Assembly (NCBI GenBank): GCA_034006985.1
Contig: JAVERT010000014.1
Coordinates: 1-64,000, forward strand
Source of the DNA: Gudongella sp034006985
GTDB lineage: Bacteria > Bacillota > Clostridia > Tissierellales > Tissierellaceae
DNA: 64,000 bases
Direction of reading: 5' to 3'
How positions within the stretch are numbered: position 1 is the first letter of the stretch; each line of letters starts with the position of its first letter. The position numbers and the translations under genes were made by a program. The notes under the pieces were generated by a model, which saw nothing but the letters and a program-made list of their open reading frames with translations, searched no databases and was not told the origin of the DNA. Below are positions 1-8,216 of this stretch, piece by piece.

Positions 1-326
1 TAAATGTTAATGATACCTACAGTGTAGTTTCACCTGTAATATCAGGATACACAGCAAGTATATTAACAGTAGCTGGAACAATGCCAGCAGATGATGTAGA
101 AGTAACAGTAGTTTATACAGCAAATGATTACACTTTAGCAATAAATTATGAGTATGTAGGTGGAGCAGAAGCAGCTACAACTCACACAGATACAACATTA
201 AATGTTAATGATACCTACAGTGTAGTTTCACCTGTAATATCAGGATACACAGCAAGTATATTAACAGTAGCTGGAACAATGCCAGCAGATGATGTAGAAG
301 TAACAGTAGTTTATACAGCAAATGAC
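1..326 (+). repeat. Two tandem copies of a 198-bp coding repeat
   Basis: Bases 3-127 recur as 201-325 with no difference that I can see, a period of 198 bp (66 codons). Each unit encodes a MucBP-like beta-rich repeat. The first copy begins at or before the window edge, so further copies may lie to the left. Confidence 0.85.
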
Positions 327-2588
327 CAAACACTAGTATATAATGCTAATGGTGGAGTTGGAACTATGTCAGATAGAATAGAGCTAACAGATACAGAGTT
401 TAATTTAGATCAGAATCTATTCACTAGAGATGGCTTTAAATTTGTAGGTTGGAACAAGTTAGTTAATGGAAATACAGTAGAATATGTGGATGAAGCATTA
501 TTTACAATGCCATCCTCAGATACAACTTTATACGCAATGTGGGCAGGATTAACAGTAGTTAAAGAAGGAGTCTACGAAGACTTTAATGAAGATGAAAAAG
601 TTAACGAAGGCGATAGAATTAACTATACAATCACAGTAACAAATACTGGAACAATAACTCTAACATATATAGTAGTAGAAGATATAATGTTAGGAATAAA
701 TGAAACAGTAGCTAGTCTAGCACCAGAGGCATCAGAAGAATTTACAGGAAGCCATACTTTAGCTCAAGCTGACCTGGATTTAGGATTAGTAACAAATAAA
801 GTAACGGCAGATGCAGAAGAAATAGAAGAACCAGAAGAAGATGAAGAAATAACAGAATTAGAAAAAGCACCAGGATTAACAGTAGTTAAAGAAGGAGTCT
901 ACGAAGACTTTAATGAAGATGAAAAAGTTAACGAAGGCGATAGAATTAACTATACAATCACAGTAACAAATACTGGAACAATAACTCTAACATATATAGT
1001 AGTAGAAGATATAATGTTAGGAATAAATGAAACAGTAGCTAGTCTAGCACCAGAGGCATCAGAAGAATTTACAGGAAGCCATACTTTAGCTCAAGCTGAC
1101 CTGGATTTAGGATTAGTAACAAATAAAGTAACGGCAGATGCAGAAGAAATAGAAGAACCAGAAGAAGATGAAGAAATAACAGAATTAGAAAAAGCACCAG
1201 GATTAACAGTAGTTAAAGAAGGAGTCTACGAAGACTTTAATGAAGATGAAAAAGTTAACGAAGGCGATAGAATTAACTATACAATCACAGTAACAAATAC
1301 TGGGACAATAACTCTAACAAATGTATTAGTAGAAGATACAATGTTAGAAATAAATGAAACAATAGCTAGTTTAGCACCAGGAGCATCAGAAGAATTTACA
1401 GGAAGCCATACTTTAACTCAAGCTGACCTAGATTTAGGATCAGTAACAAATAGAGTAACAGCAGATGCAGAAGAAATAGAAGAACCAGTGGAAGACGAAG
1501 TGATAACAGGATTAGAAGAAACCTTATCACTAGATATTAAAAAAATAGCAGATAGAACAACTTTCTCATCAACAGGTGAAGTTATCACTTACACTTACCT
1601 TGTAACAAATAATGGTAATGTAACATTATCAGGTCCATTTACAATAGTGGATGATAAGATAGCAACAATAAATATGAGTGTAGCACCAGAAATATTGGCA
1701 CCTAGTGAGAGTTTTACTGTAACAGCAACCTATGCGGTAACATCAGCTGATATGACTGCAAGATCTGTAACAAATGTAGCAAAAGCAACTGGAAACTTTA
1801 TAGATGAAACTCAAGAATTAGTTCCAGTAACAGCTACAGATTCAGTAACAGTAACCAAAAAAACTTCTGGAGGTGGAGGTGGCGGTGGAAGTACCGAGAC
1901 CATCGATGAAGAAGTACCTCAAGCATTACCAGAATTAAACAGAGAAGATCACTTCCAGTATATTCAAGGTTATCCTGATAATACTGTAAGACCAGAAGGA
2001 AAAGTAACAAGAGAAGAAGTAGCAGCTGTATTTTACAGACTTTTAGCAACTGACTATAGAGATAGCATAAAAACTCTTGCTCAAGACTTTAATGATTTAG
2101 ACATGATGAGATGGTCAAATAAGCATATCGCAACCTTAGCAAATGGTAATATAGTAGAAGGATATCCAGATGGAAGCTTTAAACCTGGAAACTTTATTAC
2201 TAGAGCTGAATTAGCAACAATTGCATCAAGATTTGATAATTTAAGTCCATTTGAAAGTAATAGTTTTTCAGATATAGAAGGACATTGGGCTAATAAATAT
2301 ATCAACTCTGCATCACAAAAAGGTTGGGTAAATGGTTATCCAGATGGAAGTTTCAAACCAGATCAAGAAATTACAAGAGCTGAATTTGTAACACTTGTAA
2401 ATAATGTTCTAGAAAGAAGAGTTCACAAAGAGAATATTTTAGAAAATGCAAGAATGTTCCCTGATTTAGCAGAAAGCAAGTGGTATTATGAAGCAATGCA
2501 AGAATCAATAAATAGTCACTTGTATATTAGATTAGAAGACACTTTTGAACAATGGGAAGAAATAATATACCCATCACTAGAGATGTAA
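1..2588 (+). CDS. Repetitive SLH-domain surface protein, 5'-truncated by the window edge
   Basis: The reading frame is open from base 3, so the true start lies to the left; the ATG at 81 is inside a repeat and is not the start. In order: two copies of a 66-residue repeat (MucBP-like, each with the phrase GTMPADDVEVTVVYTAND), an InlB/Listeria-Bacteroides-type beta-grasp repeat (about 330-545, ending LYAMWAG), three 109-residue DUF11/DUF7507-like domains (546-1526), a fourth diverged DUF11-like domain (about 1527-1850), a glycine linker (SGGGGGGGS), and three SLH domains (about 1941-2049, 2088-2250, 2266-2430) with the GYPDGSFKP and ITRAE signatures. It is a secreted, cell-wall-anchored protein: SLH domains bind pyruvylated secondary cell-wall polymer, and a csaB-like gene is present at 28133. 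Role (adhesin or stalk) is inferred. Confidence 0.9.
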   Translation, partial: NVNDTYSVVSPVISGYTASILTVAGTMPADDVEVTVVYTANDYTLAINYEYVGGAEAATTHTDTTLNVNDTYSVVSPVISGYTASILTVAGTMPADDVEVTVVYTANDQTLVYNANGGVGTMSDRIELTDTEFNLDQNLFTRDGFKFVGWNKLVNGNTVEYVDEALFTMPSSDTTLYAMWAGLTVVKEGVYEDFNEDEKVNEGDRINYTITVTNTGTITLTYIVVEDIMLGINETVASLAPEASEEFTGSHTLAQADLDLGLVTNKVTADAEEIEEPEEDEEITELEKAPGLTVVKEGVYEDFNEDEKVNEGDRINYTITVTNTGTITLTYIVVEDIMLGINETVASLAPEASEEFTGSHTLAQADLDLGLVTNKVTADAEEIEEPEEDEEITELEKAPGLTVVKEGVYEDFNEDEKVNEGDRINYTITVTNTGTITLTNVLVEDTMLEINETIASLAPGASEEFTGSHTLTQADLDLGSVTNRVTADAEEIEEPVEDEVITGLEETLSLDIKKIADRTTFSSTGEVITYTYLVTNNGNVTLSGPFTIVDDKIATINMSVAPEILAPSESFTVTATYAVTSADMTARSVTNVAKATGNFIDETQELVPVTATDSVTVTKKTSGGGGGGGSTETIDEEVPQALPELNREDHFQYIQGYPDNTVRPEGKVTREEVAAVFYRLLATDYRDSIKTLAQDFNDLDMMRWSNKHIATLANGNIVEGYPDGSFKPGNFITRAELATIASRFDNLSPFESNSFSDIEGHWANKYINSASQKGWVNGYPDGSFKPDQEITRAEFVTLVNNVLERRVHKENILENARMFPDLAESKWYYEAMQESINSHLYIRLEDTFEQWEEIIYPSLEM
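546..1526 (+). repeat. Three tandem 327-bp coding repeats
   Basis: Units start at 546, 873 and 1200. Units 1 and 2 encode identical 109-residue domains and look identical at the DNA level, including synonymous positions. Unit 3 differs at scattered sites (for example TNVLVEDTM in place of TYIVVEDIM). This points to a recent duplication or gene conversion between units 1 and 2. Confidence 0.9.
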
Positions 2589-2614
2589 TCTAAATATCTA
2601 GTATGTAAAACTAA

Positions 2615-2654
2615 AAAGAGGTTGACTTCTTTTCTTGAAGCCGGCCTCTTTTTT
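2615..2654 (+). terminator. Rho-independent terminator of the SLH gene
   Basis: A long stem with arms AAGAGGTTGACTTC and GAAGCCGGCCTCTT (one A-C mismatch and two G-U pairs) around a short loop is followed by TTTTTT. It lies 27 bases after the SLH stop codon. Confidence 0.85.
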
Positions 2655-2750
2655 ATGATAACTCAGAGATGCTTTTAATAATTGTATTATATAAAAAAGT
2701 ATTAGTTAATATGACCCCAAAATAGGGTAACAATAAAGAGTAAAGTCCTT

Positions 2751-2816
2751 ATTACAATTAAGATATAGCCTAAAAGCTATATAAATATTGTAATCTGGTT
2801 GGTAAAAAGTTATAAT
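2751..2816 (+). promoter_or_regulatory. Promoter with overlapping nested dyad upstream of the BMP lipoprotein gene
   Basis: A candidate promoter has -35 TTGTAA (2788-2793), a 17-base spacer and a perfect -10 TATAAT (2811-2816). A nested inverted repeat lies over its upstream side: outer arms ATTACAAT (2751-2758) and ATTGTAAT (2787-2794), inner arms TATAGC (2764-2769) and GCTATA (2776-2781). The right outer arm covers the -35 element, so the dyad could be an operator. If transcription starts further upstream it would instead form an RNA hairpin. No known riboswitch consensus is visible here. Confidence 0.55.
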
Positions 2817-2862
2817 TAGTTAGTAGCACAAGTTTCACGAAAATACTAAGGGGGTAAAAAAG

Positions 2863-4020
2863 ATGAAAAAAATACTGGCAATTGCTTTGGCAATTATGTT
2901 AGTAACAATGAGTTTAGCAGGTTGTTCTCCAAGTACAAATGATGGAGCAGATGGTGGAGATGGATTCGAGATAGCTCTTATAACAGACAAGGGAAATATC
3001 GATGATAAATCTTTTAATCAAGGAGCATGGGAAGGCGTTGTTGAGTTTGCAGAGGCAGAAGGAATCTCTCATACTTATATTAAGCCAGAGGAAGCTTCAG
3101 ATGCTGGTTATTTAGCAGCAATAGACTTAGCAGTTACAGGTGGAGCTAAAGTTGTTGTAACTCCAGGATTTTTATTTGAAGTACCAGTATATGAAGCACA
3201 AACAAAATATCCTGATGTAAAGTTTATATTACTAGATGGAGCACCTCATACAGCAGATTATGCGACATTTGAAACTAAAGAAAATGTAGCTAGTATATTA
3301 TATGCTGAACAAGAAGCTGGATACCTAGCTGGATATGCAGCTGTTAAAGAAGGTATGACTGCTCTTGGTTTTATGGGTGGAATGGCAGTTCCTGCAGTAC
3401 AGGCTTTTGGATATGGATACCTTCAAGGTGCTGAAGTTGCAGCTACAGAATTGGGAATGGCTGATGGATCTATCAATGTAACTTATCATTATACTGGAAA
3501 CTTTGATGAGAATGATAGTAACAAAGCTACAGCAAAAACTATGTATCAAGAAGGTGCAGATGTTATCTTTGCTTGTGGAGGATCAGTTGGTAAAAGCGTT
3601 ATGGCAGCAGCTGCTGAATCACAAGGTAAAGTTATTGGTGTAGATGTAGACCAAAGATATGATAGTGAAACAGTTATAACATCAGCAACTAAAGGTTTAG
3701 CAACATCAGTTATGGATGTACTTGCATCAATATATAAAACAGATAGCTGGTCAGATTTTTCTGCTAAAACTACAATTTTCAATGCATCTAATAATGGTAT
3801 TGGTCTTCCAACAATGGTTATAGGTGATGAAAACGCTGATGCTTTTGATAGATTTGAAAACTTTACTAAAGCGGATTATGATGAAGCATATGCTAAATTA
3901 TTAGAAAACGAAGATAGTATACTTCGTCAAATTGAAGTAGTAGATCCTACTGGAGCTGCAACAGCAGCTGAATTAACAGAACAATTAGGATTAATGAAAG
4001 TAGTTGTAACTACTAGATAA
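2863..4020 (+). CDS. BMP-family nucleoside-binding lipoprotein (PnrA/TmpC-like)
   Basis: Extracellular solute-binding lipoprotein of 385 residues. The N-terminus is a lipoprotein signal with lipobox LAGC, acylated Cys at residue 21. The mature protein has the BMP/Med family phrase DKGNIDDKSFNQGAWEG and the full family length. PnrA-type members bind purine nucleosides, and the three genes downstream are the matching ATPase and two permeases (Bacillus NupOPQ-like). The start follows an AGGGGG ribosome site. A hairpin in the gap before the ATPase gene probably makes the binding protein more abundant than the transporter. Exact nucleoside specificity is not readable. Confidence 0.9.
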   Translation: MKKILAIALAIMLVTMSLAGCSPSTNDGADGGDGFEIALITDKGNIDDKSFNQGAWEGVVEFAEAEGISHTYIKPEEASDAGYLAAIDLAVTGGAKVVVTPGFLFEVPVYEAQTKYPDVKFILLDGAPHTADYATFETKENVASILYAEQEAGYLAGYAAVKEGMTALGFMGGMAVPAVQAFGYGYLQGAEVAATELGMADGSINVTYHYTGNFDENDSNKATAKTMYQEGADVIFACGGSVGKSVMAAAAESQGKVIGVDVDQRYDSETVITSATKGLATSVMDVLASIYKTDSWSDFSAKTTIFNASNNGIGLPTMVIGDENADAFDRFENFTKADYDEAYAKLLENEDSILRQIEVVDPTGAATAAELTEQLGLMKVVVTTR

Positions 4021-4078
4021 TATTTTTTAATAATTACCTGTTATACTGGCCTTTTGGCTAATGCATGTAAAAAAAGTC

Positions 4079-4110
4079 AATGGGGGAAGGCGAGAGTTTT
4101 CCTCCATTTT
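4079..4110 (+). terminator. Attenuating hairpin between binding protein and ATPase genes
   Basis: AATGGGGGAAG and TTTTCCTCCATT form an 11-bp stem with two G-U pairs, followed by only a short T tract (TTTTGAT). A weak terminator of this kind would allow partial read-through into the ATPase and permease genes, giving excess binding protein. Confidence 0.6.
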
Positions 4111-4179
4111 GATATTTAATTTATATGTTTGGGTAAGAATAAGATAGTTAAATAAAATAAAACAAAAAGAGGTTAGCTC

Positions 4180-5730
4180 GTGGATAATTATATTATAGAA
4201 ATGCTAAATATAACAAAAAAATTCCCTGGAATTATAGCTAATGACAATATTACTTTGAAGCTTAAAAAAGGAGAAATCCATGCTCTTTTAGGAGAAAATG
4301 GAGCAGGCAAATCTACTTTAATGAGTGTTTTATTTGGTATGTATATTCCTGAAGAGGGAGAAATAAGGAAAAATGGTGAAAAAGTAAGGATAAACAATCC
4401 AAACGATGCAAATGCACTAAATATTGGAATGGTGCATCAACATTTTAAATTAGTAGAAGTATTTACAGTTTTAGAAAATATTATACTAGGTGTTGAACCT
4501 ACGAACAAAGGATTTCTTGAAGAGAATCAAGCCAGGGAAAAAGTAGTTGAATTAAGTAACAAATATGGTCTTAAAGTAGATCCAGATTCTTTGATTGAGG
4601 ATATTTCTGTAGGAATGCAGCAGCGAGTTGAAATTTTAAAAATGCTTTATAAAGATAATGAAATATTAATATTTGACGAACCAACAGCAGTTTTAACACC
4701 ACAGGAAATTAAAGAACTTTTACAAATTATGAAGGATTTAGCAAATGAAGGCAAATCAATCTTGTTTATCACACATAAGTTAAATGAAATTGTTGAAGTT
4801 GCAGACAGATGTACAGTACTTCGAAAAGGGAAATATGTTGGAACTGTAGATGTAAAAGAAACAACCAAGGAAGAGTTATCCAAAATGATGGTGGGTAGAG
4901 ATATTAACTTTACGGTTGATAAAGATGAAAAAACTCCAGGAGATGTCGTACTTTCAATAAGAGACATGGTAGTTGCCTCAAAGACTCATAAGAACAACGC
5001 AGTTAAGGGCATTTCATTGGATGTAAGAGCAGGAGAAATTGTTTGCTTGGCTGGGATAGATGGTAATGGACAAACTGAGTTTGTTCATGGACTGACAGGT
5101 CTTGAAAAGCTAGTTTCTGGAAAAATAACTTTGTGTGGTCAAGATATTTCGAAAGCTTCAATCAGACATCGTTCAGTATTAGGAATGAGCCATATCCCTG
5201 AAGATAGACATAAGTATGGACTTGTTTTAGATTATACGCTAGAGGAAAATTTAGTGTTGCAGAGATATTGGCAACCTGAATTTCAAAGAGCCAATTTTAT
5301 TAAATTTGACAAAGTAAGAGAGTATGCAAATAAGTTAATAGATGTATTTGATATAAGAAGTGCTGAGGGACCTGTCACGATAGTAAGGAGTATGTCTGGG
5401 GGGAATCAGCAAAAAGCTATTATTGCAAGAGAAATTAACAAAGAACACGAGTTGCTTGTAGCAGTTCAACCGACCAGAGGATTAGATGTTGGAGCAATTG
5501 AATATATACATGAAAGGTTAGTTGAAAGAAGAGATGCGGGAAAAGCAGTATTATTGATATCCCTTGAATTAGATGAGGTAATGAATTTAAGTGATAGGAT
5601 ACTTGTGATATATGAGGGTGAAATAGTTGGGGATTTAGACCCTAAAACTACGAGTGTTCAGGAACTTGGTCTTTATATGGCAGGAGCTAAAAAAAGCGGT
5701 CAAAAGGAGATAAACAATGCAGGAGAATAA
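4180..5730 (+). CDS. Nucleoside ABC transporter ATPase, duplicated (NupO-like)
   Basis: Cytoplasmic ATPase of 516 residues with two fused ABC domains, as usual for the CUT2/BMP class. Domain 1 has Walker A GENGAGKS (about residue 40), signature SVGMQQRVEIL and Walker B ILIFDEPT. In domain 2 the Walker A is degenerate (GIDGNGQTE) and the signature is SGGNQQKAIIARE, the normal family asymmetry. Translation starts at GTG 4180, which has an AGAGGT ribosome site at the right distance. The gene overlaps the next by 14 bases, indicating coupling. Confidence 0.93.
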   Translation: MDNYIIEMLNITKKFPGIIANDNITLKLKKGEIHALLGENGAGKSTLMSVLFGMYIPEEGEIRKNGEKVRINNPNDANALNIGMVHQHFKLVEVFTVLENIILGVEPTNKGFLEENQAREKVVELSNKYGLKVDPDSLIEDISVGMQQRVEILKMLYKDNEILIFDEPTAVLTPQEIKELLQIMKDLANEGKSILFITHKLNEIVEVADRCTVLRKGKYVGTVDVKETTKEELSKMMVGRDINFTVDKDEKTPGDVVLSIRDMVVASKTHKNNAVKGISLDVRAGEIVCLAGIDGNGQTEFVHGLTGLEKLVSGKITLCGQDISKASIRHRSVLGMSHIPEDRHKYGLVLDYTLEENLVLQRYWQPEFQRANFIKFDKVREYANKLIDVFDIRSAEGPVTIVRSMSGGNQQKAIIAREINKEHELLVAVQPTRGLDVGAIEYIHERLVERRDAGKAVLLISLELDEVMNLSDRILVIYEGEIVGDLDPKTTSVQELGLYMAGAKKSGQKEINNAGE

Positions 5731-6916
5731 CTCTAAAAATAAAAACAAACTAAATATAAAAAGCATTACTAAATTAAAAGGATTCTCCTCATTTACTTCG
5801 GCTCTTTTAGCTATTTTTTTAGGATTGGCATTTGGTTTTGTAATAATGTTAATTGCTAATCCTGGTAATGCAATGGCAGGTTTTAGATATATCTTAGTCG
5901 GAGGGTTAGGAAGATTGGGAGATGTATTCTATTTTGCCACTCCTATTCTTATGACAGGTCTTGCTGTAGGATTTGCATTTAAAATGGGTCTTTTTAATAT
6001 AGGAGCTTCAGGGCAATACACCATGGGAATGTTTTTTGCAATGTATGTTGCTTTTATGTGGGATTTACCTGGTAGTAGCCACTGGATGATTGCAATACTA
6101 GCTGGTATGATTGGCGGAATGATAATGGGATTTATACCAGGTATATTTAAAGCACTTTTAAATGTGAATGAAGTTATTACATCTATAATGTTTAATTATA
6201 TAGGGATGTATTTCGTAGATATGCTAGTTCAATCAAATGGAGATATGTATAATGCTACCTTGACTAGAACGAGGTATATCGATCAAGGGGTACAAATTCC
6301 TGCACTTGGTATTGCGGGGTCTAATGTAAACTTAGGTATTGTATTAGCAATAATTGTAGCAATAATTCTTTATATTACACTCCAAAAAACTACATTCGGC
6401 TATGAACTTAAGGCAACTGGGCATAATAAGTTTGCAGCAGAATATGCAGGAATGCAAGGTAAGCGAAATATAATTTTAACTATGGTTATTTCAGGAGGAC
6501 TAGCAGGATTAGGTGGTGCTTTTGCAATCTTAGCACCTTCTGCAATAGCAGGAAGTAGCATGACTTATGAACCCATTAATATTATTGCAGCAAATGGTTT
6601 TACAGGTATAGCAGTTGCTTTACTTGGGAATGCACATCCGCTGGGGATTATTTTTTCAGCGACATTTATATCCTATATTCAAAGAGGTGGAACTCTTGCT
6701 AGCTTGGTAGGGTTTAAGCCGGAAATTATTGATATAGTAATAGCTGTAATAATTTATTTTTCAGCATTTGCAATGATTATGAATTCAGCTATAGCTAGAG
6801 TAGCAAAAAGACTTGTTGGGAAAAAGAATGATGATGAAATAGTTGAAGAGGATATAATAATTGAAGAAGATGTAATAGTTGATGATAATGATAATTTGAC
6901 AAAGGAGGCAGAATAA
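5717..6916 (+). CDS. Nucleoside ABC transporter permease 1 (NupP-like)
   Basis: Integral membrane permease of 399 residues in the BPD_transp_2 (COG4603-type) family, with about eight to ten hydrophobic segments. It carries the family region around NEVITSIMFNYIG and a glycine-rich segment GGLAGLGGAFAIL. The C-terminus is a highly acidic tail (EEDIIIEEDVIVDD) of unknown role. The start has an AAAAGGAGA ribosome site inside the ATPase gene. Its stop codon overlaps the next start (TAATG). It forms the channel with the permease at 6916. Confidence 0.92.
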   Translation: MQENNSKNKNKLNIKSITKLKGFSSFTSALLAIFLGLAFGFVIMLIANPGNAMAGFRYILVGGLGRLGDVFYFATPILMTGLAVGFAFKMGLFNIGASGQYTMGMFFAMYVAFMWDLPGSSHWMIAILAGMIGGMIMGFIPGIFKALLNVNEVITSIMFNYIGMYFVDMLVQSNGDMYNATLTRTRYIDQGVQIPALGIAGSNVNLGIVLAIIVAIILYITLQKTTFGYELKATGHNKFAAEYAGMQGKRNIILTMVISGGLAGLGGAFAILAPSAIAGSSMTYEPINIIAANGFTGIAVALLGNAHPLGIIFSATFISYIQRGGTLASLVGFKPEIIDIVIAVIIYFSAFAMIMNSAIARVAKRLVGKKNDDEIVEEDIIIEEDVIVDDNDNLTKEAE

Positions 6917-7881
6917 TGGATGTAGTATATTATTTAATTCAAAATATGCTTCCTGTTGGAATATCTCTATTATTAGTTGCACTTGGAGGTATGTTTAGTG
7001 AAAGAAGTGGAATAATAAATATTGCCTTGGAAGGCATAATGCTCTTTGGAGCTTTCTTTGGTGCACTATTTGTATTGTTTGTTCAAAAATCAGGAATGGG
7101 AGCTCAGACTATTTTATTACTTGGAATGTTAGTAGCTGCAATTTCTGGATTGCTTTATTCACTGCTTCTTGCATTTGCTTCTATAAATATGAAAGCAGAT
7201 CAAGTAATTACAGGAACAGCTTTAAATATGTTAATTCCAGCTGTAATTCTCTTGTTTTCAAAGATGTTTTTTGGAAGTGATGGAGTTACAACTAATATTA
7301 GTTTCTATATTAGAAAGATTCCTATACTCGGGGATATACCCATATTAGGACCCTTGTTTTTTCAAAGCACCTATTTAACAGTAATTATTGGTTTTATTCT
7401 TTTAGCAATAGCTATTGTACTTTTGTATAAGACCAAATTTGGGTTAAGACTTAGAGCGTGTGGGGAGCATCCACATGCAGCTGATTCAGTAGGAATAAAT
7501 GTTTATCGAATGAGATATGCTGGAGTAAGCTTATCTGGTATATTAGGTGGGATTGGAGGATTTTTCTACTCAGTAGGAGTATTAGATGGAAATATAAGTG
7601 GGCATACGGGAGTAGCAGGATTTGGTTTCTTGGCACTTGCTGTTATGATATTTGGGCAGTGGAAACCACTTAGGATTTTAGGTGCCGCTATGTTCTTTGC
7701 ATTTTTAAGAACTTTAGCCTATTCTATATCATTAATACCATTTTTATATAATCTAGGAATAGATCAAAACTACTATAAAATGTTACCATATTTGGCAACA
7801 ATGATAGTTTTAGCACTTTCATCTAAACATTCAAGGGCTCCTAAAGCAGAAGGAATTCCTTATGACAAGTCACAAAGATAA
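6916..7881 (+). CDS. Nucleoside ABC transporter permease 2 (NupQ-like)
   Basis: Second permease, 321 residues, COG1079-type BPD_transp_2 protein. It has the conserved N-terminal phrase ERSGIINIALEGIMLFGA and the segment GLRLRACGEHPHAADSVGIN. It starts on the last base of the preceding stop, with AAAGGAGG as ribosome site. It is the last gene of the transporter operon and is followed by a strong hairpin. Confidence 0.92.
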   Translation: MDVVYYLIQNMLPVGISLLLVALGGMFSERSGIINIALEGIMLFGAFFGALFVLFVQKSGMGAQTILLLGMLVAAISGLLYSLLLAFASINMKADQVITGTALNMLIPAVILLFSKMFFGSDGVTTNISFYIRKIPILGDIPILGPLFFQSTYLTVIIGFILLAIAIVLLYKTKFGLRLRACGEHPHAADSVGINVYRMRYAGVSLSGILGGIGGFFYSVGVLDGNISGHTGVAGFGFLALAVMIFGQWKPLRILGAAMFFAFLRTLAYSISLIPFLYNLGIDQNYYKMLPYLATMIVLALSSKHSRAPKAEGIPYDKSQR

Positions 7882-7890
7882 ATAGAAAAG

Positions 7891-7925
7891 CAAGGCTCTC
7901 TTTAGAAAATTTAAAGAGAGTCTTG
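7891..7925. terminator. Bidirectional terminator between the nucleoside transporter and the dinB operon
   Basis: CAAGGCTCTCTTTA and TTAAAGAGAGTCTTG form a stem of about 14 bp with a six-base loop, sitting between convergent genes. T-rich tails are short on both strands (TTAGATT forward, CTTTTCT reverse), so its strength in each direction is uncertain. Confidence 0.75.
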
Positions 7926-7941
7926 TTAGATTATAGACACG

Positions 7942-8205
7942 CTATATTTTAAATAGAAACCATCTACAAGTTGCTATATCATATTTAATTTCAAAAATTT
8001 TATTTATATTCTGAACGATTCCTTCACATCTATAAACTATCATCTTATTTCCACCAAATTTTTCTTCTTCTTGAAATAATATCTTATCTATTTTTATAAC
8101 CAGCTTTGATTTATCTTCAGCATCTAGTCTAAACCGAAGGGGAACAGGAAAACTTTCCTCTTTAAACCATGCGATTATTTCAATAGGCTTCATTAATACC
8201 TTCAT
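7942..8205 (-). CDS. Conserved hypothetical protein coupled to dinB
   Basis: A basic, soluble protein of 87 residues with no signal peptide or membrane segment. I recall similar short proteins (PLRFRLE..., ending WFLFKI) beside Y-family polymerases in Clostridia, but know no assigned function. It is not obviously YolD, the usual UmuC neighbour. Its AGGAGG ribosome site overlaps the dinB stop codon (gap of 11 bases), so it is translationally coupled and shares the LexA-controlled promoter. A role with the polymerase is inferred from position only. Confidence 0.75.
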   Translation of the reverse strand: MKVLMKPIEIIAWFKEESFPVPLRFRLDAEDKSKLVIKIDKILFQEEEKFGGNKMIVYRCEGIVQNINKIFEIKYDIATCRWFLFKI

Positions 8206-8216
8206 AACAAATCCTC

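Noticed and set aside
1834..2049. Leucine-rich 71-codon frame on the minus strand
   Set aside because: It is an antisense shadow of the glycine linker and first SLH domain.
2655..2862. Purine riboswitch ahead of the nucleoside transporter
   Set aside because: The conserved purine-aptamer core was not found; the region holds only a dyad and a promoter.
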